DNA of 10,419 bases from Gammaproteobacteria bacterium (GTDB lineage Bacteria; Pseudomonadota; Gammaproteobacteria; Steroidobacterales; GCA-2729495). Below, one piece after another: positions 1-5,889 of the stretch. How positions within the stretch are numbered: the stretch's first letter is position 1; each line of letters starts with the position of its first letter. Below the pieces are notes generated by a model, which searched no databases, was not told the origin of the DNA, and was given only the letters and a program-made list of their open reading frames with translations. Both the position numbers and the translations under genes were made by a program. The stretch is from assembly GCA_023383735.1 (NCBI GenBank), contig JAHDYN010000036.1, positions 1 to 10,419 on the forward strand, read 5' to 3'.

Positions 1-842
1 CCACATCGAGAATCACGCCGATGCCGGCCGCATGCAGCGCCTGCACCAGTGCGCGGAATTCATCGGTTTGGCCGGCCTGGTCGCGGTGCCGGCAGTAACC
101 GGGGTGCGGGCTGCACAGGGAATGGGGACCGTAGCCCCAGTAGTTGTGCAGGCCCTTGTCGGCCACGGAAGCGGGCACATCCTGCTCATCGAAGGCAGCG
201 ACCGGCAGCAGCTGCACGTGCGTGATGCCGAGATCGCGCAGATAGGGGATCTTTTCGATCAGCCCGGCCCAGGTGCCGGGTTGTGCCACGCCGGCCGAGG
301 GGTGTCGGGTGAAGCCGCCGACATGCAGTTCATAGATGATGGCGTTTTCGAGATGGCGTGGCGGCGGTCGCGGCAGGCTGCGCTCGGGCGGCCTGGTCAC
401 GATGCCCCGCAGGCCGAGGGCGGATGCCGGTGCGGCGATGTTCGCGCTGCGGTTCCAGTGGCGATCGCTGACGGCGCGGCACAGCGGGTCAAGCACCTCC
501 CGCGACGCTGCTGCCGGCGTGTCAGCAACGCCTTCGGCCTGCAACGGCAGGGTGACGCGCCATGTGTAGTGGGTGCCCACCGGCAGCTCGCGCACCGCGA
601 CATGCCAGAAGAAGAAACTGCGGTTTGTGCGCGGGTCGAGCCGGATGACCTGCAGCGGCACGGTTGCTGCGGCATCGGCATACAGCAGCAGTTCAAGGCT
701 CGCGGCCTGCCGGCTGTAGACGCAGAAGTTGGTGCGCGCCGGACTCCAGGTCGCACCGGGCGGGTGGCGCGATCCGGCCTCCGTCGCGAAGGGGCTGCTC
801 ACTGCGCGTCAGCCTGGAAAGCGAATATCTGTCGCCAGTCAT
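1..842 (-). CDS. glgX: Isoamylase/GlgX-type glycogen debranching enzyme, N-terminal 280 codons (partial at window edge)
   Basis: Family knowledge: these GH13 enzymes hydrolyse alpha-1,6 branch points in glycogen in the cytoplasm. Seen: the N-terminal part looks like a CBM48-type beta-sandwich (residues about 27-115, with GATWSPARTNFCVYS), followed by LDPLCRAVSD and then the start of the catalytic barrel with ENAIIYELHVGGFTRHPSAG (about 164-183), IEKIPYLRDLGITHVQLLPV (about 194-213), HNYWGYGPHSLCSPHPGY and finally GIGVILDVV, the first half of conserved region I (DVVxNH). The GGFTRHPSAGV wording fits the isoamylase-like branch better than classical E. coli GlgX, so the symbol is approximate. 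Start: ATG at 842-840. An in-frame TGA lies only 12 bases upstream, and no ATG, GTG or TTG follows before the conserved domain is well under way, so this start is almost forced. It overlaps the end of the upstream HAD gene by 44 bases, suggesting translational coupling. The catalytic residues lie beyond the window. Confidence 0.9.
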
Positions 843-1782
843 GGCGCATGCTCACGACCATCCATCCGTTGGCATTTGCGGCGTCAAGCGAGGCGCGGTT
901 CTTCTCATCATAGATATGGTCGCGCTCGAAGTCGTCATGCTTGATGAGAACCTGCAGGCTGCGCGAGCCGGCGCTGCCCTGGCTGTAGCGAAGCATGTCG
1001 ATGTCGCCGCCGGAGCGGACATTGCCCACGGCCAGTATCGGGCGCTGGCCGATGTGCTGGTCGATGCTGAGCGTTTTCACCGGCCCGTCGTTCAGTGCAT
1101 GCACGCTGGCAAGGCGGCGCAGCACCGGTTTGCCGTCCTCGTCACGCAGCGTGGTGACCACGCTGCTGCCGATCACGTCGTCGCTGGAAATGCCGTAGGC
1201 CTCGCTCGCCAGTATGCGCGCAATGTCCACGCTGCCGGCCGAGACGACGAAATTGTGGAATCCGTTGGCCCGCAGCCAGGCCAGCAGCTCGCGCATCGGC
1301 GTGTAGGCGAGGCGTGCCCACGGCTGTTTGAAGCGCGGATGCCGGGCATTGCCGATGAACTCGCGCGCCTCGCTGCGGAAGGCTTCCTGCGTGCGGCCGG
1401 CATAGGCGACGGCAAGCAGCTGGAACACGGCATCGTCCGGCGCCTCCTGCAGGTACTTGCTGTCCAGCCGCAACGCTGCCATGAACGGCATCTGCGTGCG
1501 CCATTCAGGATGTTCGGCTTCGCGCTCGCGCAGGCCCTTCAGGGCAAAGAGCGCCTGCGGACCGGGTTTTTCCGGCCACAGCGTGCCGTCATCGTCGAAC
1601 ACGGCGATACGCGCGGACGGGGTCACATAGCCGGAGCTGCCGGGCGTGCTGATGTCGCGGACGAAATCGAGGATGCGCTGCTTGCCCGGCCCGTCGCGCC
1701 AGGCGGGGAGGGGGTCGTCCGCCGCCTGGCACAGCGTGGCCAGGGCGATGCCGGCGAGCAGCAGCAATACGCGACTCAACAT
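799..1782 (-). CDS. Predicted exported HAD-superfamily hydrolase (phosphatase-like)
   Basis: A 327-residue protein starting with a clear Sec signal peptide (MLSRVLLLLAGIALATLCQA, likely cleaved before ADDP). HAD motif I is VFDDDGTLW with nucleophile/acid pair D63 and D65. Motif II is VVSAGS (S181). K236 in NDGPVKTLSI is a candidate motif III lysine. Motif IV is the AVGNVRSGGDIDML segment (D260/D262). The end, VVSMRHDWRQIFAF, resembles the conserved C-terminus of an uncharacterised group of HAD hydrolases related to the phosphoserine-phosphatase type. From this I infer a Mg-dependent phosphomonoesterase acting outside the cytoplasm; its substrate cannot be read from the sequence. Start: ATG at 1782-1780 with AAGGA (1792-1788) five bases upstream. 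The frame stays open further upstream to about 2256, but that stretch is antisense to another gene and would remove the signal peptide from the N-terminus. It is divergent from the copper operon and overlaps the debranching gene by 44 bases. Confidence 0.85.
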   Translation of the reverse strand: MLSRVLLLLAGIALATLCQAADDPLPAWRDGPGKQRILDFVRDISTPGSSGYVTPSARIAVFDDDGTLWPEKPGPQALFALKGLREREAEHPEWRTQMPFMAALRLDSKYLQEAPDDAVFQLLAVAYAGRTQEAFRSEAREFIGNARHPRFKQPWARLAYTPMRELLAWLRANGFHNFVVSAGSVDIARILASEAYGISSDDVIGSSVVTTLRDEDGKPVLRRLASVHALNDGPVKTLSIDQHIGQRPILAVGNVRSGGDIDMLRYSQGSAGSRSLQVLIKHDDFERDHIYDEKNRASLDAANANGWMVVSMRHDWRQIFAFQADAQ

Positions 1783-1863
1783 GGAGGTCCTTCGGTTCTT
1801 GTGCAGCGCACATAGTACCGGGGTCGCTGCCCGGGTTGTATGCAGGGGTGTATAGTTGCCCGC
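1783..1863. promoter_or_regulatory. Divergent intergenic region between the HAD gene and the copper operon
   Basis: This short stretch must hold the promoters of both divergent units. On the plus strand a TATAGT hexamer at 1851-1856 is a possible -10 box, but no convincing -35 sits 16-19 bases upstream. An imperfect inverted repeat, ACCGGGG-N6-CCCGGGT (1817-1836), is centred roughly 36 bases before the start point implied by that -10 and could be an operator. The outer ACC...GGT spacing (20 bases overall) is one base short of the 21-base CueR-type operator, so I do not assign a regulator. On the minus strand only the HAD ribosome-binding site is convincing. Confidence 0.35.
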
Positions 1864-2232
1864 ATGCTTGCCGGTCTGAAAATGCGCGCCCTGCTGCCAG
1901 CCTTCATCCTCGTGGCGCAGTTCGCCGTGCTCCCCTGTGTGATGGCCATGCCGACGGAGTCGGCGGGCGATTGCGAACACTGCGACAGCGCCGCCCGGCC
2001 CTCGCACTGCCTGGTTGCTGCCGAGGAGTCGGCGGTGGATGCCGGCATCAATGCCCCTGATCGCTTGCGCGCGGCTGCCCCGTCGGACGATGTTTTCAGT
2101 TTCCTTCCCCTGCCGGCTGCACCCAGGGCGCTGCTGCGCGCCGAATCCGGGGCAACCGCAATCGCGCGCCGTACCGGGCGCCACAGCGGCGATCCGCCTC
2201 TCAACCTGCTCCATGACAGATTCCTGATCTAG
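1864..2232 (+). CDS. Small exported Cys/His protein leading the copper operon (CopL-like by position)
   Basis: About 122 residues from the ATG at 1864. An N-terminal hydrophobic signal (MRALLPAFILVAQFAVLPCVMA) is followed by a short mature chain holding a CxxC pair with flanking histidines, DCEHCD (C37, H39, C40), and then SHC (H48, C49). This is a plausible soft-metal site. The rest is low in recognisable motifs and ends PPLNLLHDRFLI. Position (first gene, 50 bases before copA) and size match the CopL-type proteins that precede copAB in xanthomonads, where they affect copper resistance. Family membership is inferred, because I cannot align it. Start choice is uncertain: ATGs at 1840, 1864 and 1882 are all in frame and none has a good Shine-Dalgarno sequence. 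If TATAGT at 1851-1856 is the -10 box, the 1840 start is excluded. It is not a clear lipoprotein, since VLPC is a poor lipobox. Confidence 0.65.
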   Translation: MLAGLKMRALLPAFILVAQFAVLPCVMAMPTESAGDCEHCDSAARPSHCLVAAEESAVDAGINAPDRLRAAAPSDDVFSFLPLPAAPRALLRAESGATAIARRTGRHSGDPPLNLLHDRFLI

Positions 2233-2270
2233 ACACTCCCTCGACGGCTGACCCACACCGGTTCAACTCG

Positions 2271-2275
2271 AGGAG
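2271..2275 (+). promoter_or_regulatory. Ribosome-binding site of copA
   Basis: AGGAG lies seven bases before the ATG at 2283. It is the strongest Shine-Dalgarno sequence in the first part of the copper operon and fixes the copA start ahead of its Tat signal. Confidence 0.75.
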
Positions 2276-2282
2276 ACTGTTC

Positions 2283-4112
2283 ATGCGCGATACCAAGGGG
2301 CCGGTTGCCCCCGTTTGCAACCCCATTGCCGATCCGGCACGGCGGACCTTTGTCCGCGGACTTGCCATCGGCGGCATTACCGCAGGGCTCGGCCTGTGGC
2401 GGAGTCCGGCCTTCGCACTCGACGGCCAGTACACGCCGGAGATCCTTCGCGGTACGGACTTCGATCTGCGCATCGGCGCACTGCCGGTCAACATCACCGG
2501 TCGTCAGCGCCTCGCCACCGTGGTCAACGACTCACTGCCGGCGCCCACGCTGTACTGGCGCGAGGGCGATACGGTCACGCTGCGCGTCACCAACAACCTG
2601 GCCGACTCCAGTTCCATACACTGGCATGGGGTGTTGCTGCCGGCCGCGATGGATGGCGTGCCGGGGCTCAGCTTCAACGGCATCGAGCCGGGCGAGACCT
2701 TTGTCTACCGCTTCCCGGTGCGTCAGGCAGGCACCTACTGGTATCACAGCCATTCGGGCCTGCAGGAACAGACCGGTGTCTACGGCGCGATCGTCATCGA
2801 GCCGCGCTCGCCGGACCCCGTGCAGGCCGACCGCGACTACGTGGTCGTGCTGTCCGACTGGACCGATGAAAATCCGGCCCGCGTCGTTGCGAAGCTCAAG
2901 AAGCAGTCGGACTACTACAACTTCGGCAAGCGCACTGCGGGCGACTTTCTGCGCGATGTCCGCCGTGACGGGTTTTTCACCACGGTTGCCGAGCGGCGCA
3001 TGTGGGGCCAGATGCGCATGAACCCCATGGATCTCGCCGATGTCAGTGGCTACACCTATACCTACCTGCTGAACGGCAAGCCGCCGGCCGCCAACTGGAC
3101 CGGCCTCTTCAGTCCCGGCGAGCGCATCCGCCTGCGTTTCATCAATGCCGGTGCGATGACCATCTTCGATGTGCGCATCCCCGGCCTGCAGCTGACCGTC
3201 GTCGGCACCGACGGACAGCCTGTCGATCCGGTCACGGTCGATGAGTTCCGCATCAGCGCCGGCGAGACCTACGACGTGATCGTCGTGCCGGACAAGGACC
3301 AGGCCTACACGCTGTATGCCCAGTCCATGGACCGCAGCGGGTTTGCCGCCGGCACCCTCGCCCCGCGCGCCGGCATGCGTGCTGTCGTGCCGGTGCCCGA
3401 TCCGCGCGTGCCGCTCACCATGGCCGACATGGGTCATGCGATGCCTGCCGGTTCCGGTGACGGGATGGACCATTCGACGATGGATCACTCTGCACACGGC
3501 GAGCATGCTGGCCACGACATGTCAGCCATGCAGGACAGTGCCGCGCCTGCGACCATCCACCATGCGCCGACGGAATACGGTCCGGCCGTGGACATGCGCG
3601 TGGATCAGCCCTCGACACGCCTCGACGATCCCGGCGTGGGCCTGCGCGACAACGGCCGGCGCGTGCTGACCTACGCTGATCTCGCCAGCCGCTTTGCCGA
3701 TCCCGATGGCCGCGAGCCCGGGCGCACCATCGAGCTGCATGTGACCGGCAACATGGAGCGCTACCGGTGGTCCTTCAACGGCCAGACGATGGAGGAGGCC
3801 GGCCCGATCCGGCTCACGCACGGCGAGCGGATCCGTTTCCTGCTCGTCAACGACACCATGATGGATCATCCGATCCATCTGCACGGCATGTGGAGCGATC
3901 TCGAAGACGAGACCGGTGCCTTCAAGGTCCGCAAGCACACCATCAACATCAAGGCCGGTCAGCAGCTGAGTTACCGCGTGACTGCCGATGCCTTCGGGCG
4001 CTGGGCCTATCACTGCCACCTGGCGCTGCACATGGCGGGGATATTCCGCGTCGTCATTGTGGACCGCGACGGTGCCGATGCCGCCGACCACGGGGGGCAT
4101 CAGCATGGTTAA
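2283..4112 (+). CDS. copA: CopA multicopper oxidase, Tat-exported copper resistance protein
   Basis: A 609-residue periplasmic multicopper oxidase, the usual CopA/PcoA size. These enzymes bind copper and oxidise Cu(I) to the less toxic Cu(II). The N-terminus carries a twin-arginine signal (ARRTFVRGLAIGG, R20-R21), as expected for export of a folded copper enzyme. All four copper-ligand blocks are intact: HWHG (H113, H115), YHSHSG (H155, H157), HPIHLHG (H529, H532, H534) and HCHLALHM (H577, C578, H579, H583, M584). These supply the type 1 site with an axial Met and the type 2/3 trinuclear cluster. Three cupredoxin domains fit about 50-175, 185-370 and 470-595. Between domains 2 and 3 (about 380-430) lies a Met/His/Asp-rich insert with MDHSTMDHSAHGEHAGHDM, a typical CopA copper-binding segment. 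It is preceded by a good AGGAG. Its last 8 bases overlap copB. This is the CopA oxidase, not the P-type ATPase of the same name. Confidence 0.96.
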   Translation: MRDTKGPVAPVCNPIADPARRTFVRGLAIGGITAGLGLWRSPAFALDGQYTPEILRGTDFDLRIGALPVNITGRQRLATVVNDSLPAPTLYWREGDTVTLRVTNNLADSSSIHWHGVLLPAAMDGVPGLSFNGIEPGETFVYRFPVRQAGTYWYHSHSGLQEQTGVYGAIVIEPRSPDPVQADRDYVVVLSDWTDENPARVVAKLKKQSDYYNFGKRTAGDFLRDVRRDGFFTTVAERRMWGQMRMNPMDLADVSGYTYTYLLNGKPPAANWTGLFSPGERIRLRFINAGAMTIFDVRIPGLQLTVVGTDGQPVDPVTVDEFRISAGETYDVIVVPDKDQAYTLYAQSMDRSGFAAGTLAPRAGMRAVVPVPDPRVPLTMADMGHAMPAGSGDGMDHSTMDHSAHGEHAGHDMSAMQDSAAPATIHHAPTEYGPAVDMRVDQPSTRLDDPGVGLRDNGRRVLTYADLASRFADPDGREPGRTIELHVTGNMERYRWSFNGQTMEEAGPIRLTHGERIRFLLVNDTMMDHPIHLHGMWSDLEDETGAFKVRKHTINIKAGQQLSYRVTADAFGRWAYHCHLALHMAGIFRVVIVDRDGADAADHGGHQHG

Positions 4113-4875
4113 GCAATTGACAAAGGCCACCCGCCTGGCGGCGCTGTGCATGCTCGTGTCGGGCATGACAGCGGTGCACGCCGAAGATGAGCGCGATGCC
4201 GCCTTTCCGGAGCTCACCGTCAGCATGAGCAAGGACATGCCGGAAGATCCGGTGCACTGGATGCTGCTCTTCGACGAGTTCGAGTGGCAGAACCAGCGCG
4301 ACGACAATGTGCTGGCCTGGGATGCCCATGCGTGGATCGGCACCGACCAGCACCGCGCCCTGTTGCGCGCCGAGGGCGAGCGTGCCGACGGCAGCACCAC
4401 CGAGAATCGTCTCGAACTGCTGTGGGTACGTCCGGTCGCCGCGTACTGGGACCTCGTCGCGGGCCTGCGCATGGATACCGAGCCGGAGCGCACGCGCAAC
4501 TATGTGGGCATCGGCATGCAGGGGCTCGCCCCGCAGTGGATCGAAGTCGAGGCAACCGTGTGGGCCGGTGAAAGCGGACAGACGGCGGCGACGCTCAAGC
4601 TCGAGTACGAGCTGCTGCTCACCAACCGCCTGATCCTTGCGCCGAAAGTCGAAACCGATGTGTATGGCGAAGACGACGAAGAAAACGGGATCGGCAACGG
4701 GCTCAGCAGCCTGAAAGCCGGCCTGCGCCTGCGTTACGAAATCCGCCGCGAGTTCGCGCCCTATGTCGGTATCGAGTGGACGGGCAAGTTCGGCGATACT
4801 GCCGATATGGCCCGCAACCACGATGAAGCGGTGCGTGATGCGCATGTCGTGGCGGGCCTGCGCTTCTGGTTCTGA
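4105..4875 (+). CDS. copB: CopB outer-membrane copper resistance protein
   Basis: A 256-residue protein of the CopB/PcoB family, outer-membrane beta-barrels encoded directly after copA and thought to bind or sequester copper at the outer membrane. Seen: a Sec signal (about 1-26, ending TAVHA), then the family wording VHWMLLFDEFEWQ and LAWDAHAWIGTDQHRALLRAEGE. A series of alternating amphipathic strands follows, and the protein ends AGLRFWF; a final aromatic residue is the expected BAM recognition signal. It starts inside the end of copA (ATGGTTAA overlap, 8 bases), with a G-run at 4092-4097 as possible ribosome-binding site, so translation is probably coupled. Unlike many plasmid CopB proteins it has almost no Met/His-rich N-terminal extension: only M41, M45, M53 and H51 precede the barrel. 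A longer in-frame reading from 3988 lies wholly within copA and would hide the signal peptide, so I rejected it. Confidence 0.93.
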   Translation: MVKQLTKATRLAALCMLVSGMTAVHAEDERDAAFPELTVSMSKDMPEDPVHWMLLFDEFEWQNQRDDNVLAWDAHAWIGTDQHRALLRAEGERADGSTTENRLELLWVRPVAAYWDLVAGLRMDTEPERTRNYVGIGMQGLAPQWIEVEATVWAGESGQTAATLKLEYELLLTNRLILAPKVETDVYGEDDEENGIGNGLSSLKAGLRLRYEIRREFAPYVGIEWTGKFGDTADMARNHDEAVRDAHVVAGLRFWF

Positions 4876-4892
4876 GCAGGGGAAGGGTCGCC

Positions 4893-5318
4893 ATGCAGGC
4901 TGTTGACTGTCCGTTGTGCCGCGAAGCTGCGGCCCCGGCCCCAACCCCGGTGTTGTGGCGTGATGACAGCTGCCGGGTGGTCAGTGCCGCTGACGCTGAC
5001 TACCCGGCTTTCCTGCGCGTGATCTGGCAGGCGCATGTGCGCGAGATGACGGATCTCGATCCGGCCAGCCAGCAGCACCTGTTGCGCGTGGTGCTGGCCG
5101 TCGAGCGCGTGCTGCGTACCGTGCTCTCGCCCGACAAGATCAACCTCGCCACGCTCGGCAACCAGGTTCCGCACCTGCACTGGCACGTGATCCCGCGCTT
5201 TGCCGACGATGCCCACTTTCCGGATCCGGTCTGGGCGGAGCGGCGGCGTGCAGGTGTGGCACACACGGTGGATGAACGACGACTGACGAGCGCGCTGTCG
5301 TCCGCGCTCGATGGCTGA
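4893..5318 (+). CDS. HIT-family protein (histidine-triad nucleotide hydrolase/transferase)
   Basis: A 141-residue cytosolic protein without signal peptide or membrane segment. Seen: the histidine triad HLHWHVIPR (H94, H96, H98; H96 should be the catalytic nucleophile), preceded by KINLATLGNQVPHLH with the conserved Asn (N84) and Gln (Q91). An N-terminal CPLC (C6, C9) resembles the partial zinc site of some Fhit/HIT proteins. Family knowledge: HIT enzymes cleave or transfer nucleoside phosphates (dinucleoside polyphosphates, AMP-amides). The bacterial single-domain type matches the size here, but the substrate is unknown. It starts 17 bases after copB with a purine-rich GGGGAAGGG (4879-4887) upstream, and the next gene begins 14 bases after its stop. 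It is therefore co-transcribed with copper genes, although nothing in its sequence points to copper. Confidence 0.92.
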   Translation: MQAVDCPLCREAAAPAPTPVLWRDDSCRVVSAADADYPAFLRVIWQAHVREMTDLDPASQQHLLRVVLAVERVLRTVLSPDKINLATLGNQVPHLHWHVIPRFADDAHFPDPVWAERRRAGVAHTVDERRLTSALSSALDG

Positions 5319-5323
5319 GGAGG
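5318..5323 (+). promoter_or_regulatory. Ribosome-binding site deciding the ycnI start
   Basis: A full AGGAGG overlaps the last base of the HIT stop codon. It lies nine bases before ATG 5333 but only three before an in-frame TTG at 5327, so the ATG is the better start. Confidence 0.75.
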
Positions 5324-5332
5324 CCGTTGCAC

Positions 5333-5887
5333 ATGAGTTCCTCTCCGAAAGCGAACAGGCCGGGCATTGTGGCGGGTTTGTTGTTGTCCGGGCTGATGCT
5401 GGTCAGTGGCACGTGCCAGGCACATGCAGTCATCAATGAAGCGGAGGCGCCTGCGGGTGAGTTTTCCTTCGTCACGCTGCGTATCACGCATGGCTGTGGC
5501 ACGCAGCCCACCACCGAGGTGCGCATGAAGATTCCCGACGGTGTGCTCCGGGTGTCGCCGCGATTCGAGCCGGGCTGGGTGGTGGAGAAGCGCATGCGGA
5601 AGCTGGCCGAGCCGTACAAGAACGAGACGGGGCAGTTGGTCACCGAGACAGTAGACGAGATCATCTGGAAGGGTGGTGCGCTGCCGGTCGGCTACTACGG
5701 CGAGTTCCAGCTGCGTGTACTGATGCCAAAGTCTGCCGGGAAGACACTGTGGTTCAAGACCATCCAGAATTGTGCCGCCGGCAGCATTCGCTGGATCGAG
5801 GTTCCGGCCGGCGGTCAGAGTCCCTTCAGTCTCGAGCACCCCGCACCGTTTATCAAACTTGTTGCCGCTGCGATCGTCCAGCCTTGA
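5333..5887 (+). CDS. ycnI: YcnI-like DUF1775 periplasmic copper-binding protein
   Basis: 184 residues. An N-terminal signal peptide (hydrophobic core about 11-26) should be cut after GTCQA, leaving His31 as first residue of the mature protein (HAVINEAEAPAGEFSFVTLR). DUF1775 landmarks follow in order: HGCGTQPTTEVRMKIPDGV (H53, C55), FEPGWVVEKR, VDEIIWKGGALPVGYYGEF, the second cysteine in KTIQNC (C147, presumably bonded to C55), and SIRWIEVPAG (W154). Family knowledge: Bacillus YcnI binds Cu(II) through its N-terminal histidine (a monohistidine brace) together with an acidic residue; the exposed His and a conserved Glu-rich start are present here. No C-terminal membrane anchor is seen, unlike Gram-positive YcnI, so it is probably soluble in the periplasm. 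It lies directly before the CopC-CopD gene, with a two-base gap. That pairing is common for this family and supports copper trafficking. Confidence 0.92.
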   Translation: MSSSPKANRPGIVAGLLLSGLMLVSGTCQAHAVINEAEAPAGEFSFVTLRITHGCGTQPTTEVRMKIPDGVLRVSPRFEPGWVVEKRMRKLAEPYKNETGQLVTETVDEIIWKGGALPVGYYGEFQLRVLMPKSAGKTLWFKTIQNCAAGSIRWIEVPAGGQSPFSLEHPAPFIKLVAAAIVQP

Positions 5888-5889
5888 GC

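Noticed and set aside
664..1815. Long open frame on the plus strand antisense to the HAD gene
   Set aside because: It mirrors the codon structure of the HAD gene in GC-rich DNA. It has no recognisable domain or ribosome-binding site, while the minus strand has signal peptide and HAD motifs.
1817..1836. CueR-type operator
   Set aside because: The outer ACC and GGT are present, but the spacing is one base short and the repeat is not placed between a recognisable -35 and -10. I keep it only as an unspecified inverted repeat.
1783..2256. Upstream extension of the HAD frame to about 2256
   Set aside because: It would run antisense through the small Cys/His gene and the operon promoter and bury the signal peptide. 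ATG 1782 has a good AAGGA site.
2532..3515. 327-codon minus-strand frame opposite copA
   Set aside because: It is His/Asp/Val-rich shadow translation of copA with no domain. The copA frame has all four copper motifs.
3415..3545. Possible tandem DNA repeat in the Met/His-rich part of copA
   Set aside because: The repetition is at amino-acid level (MDHS, HAGH) with variable codons. No exact nucleotide repeat unit is maintained.
3988..4104. Longer N-terminus for copB starting inside copA
   Set aside because: It would place 39 residues before the clear signal peptide. The ATG at 4105 gives a normal exported barrel protein.
4054..4944. Minus-strand frame opposite copB
   Set aside because: It is shadow coding caused by GC bias at third positions. 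No start signal or motif is seen, and copB in the other direction is clearly real.
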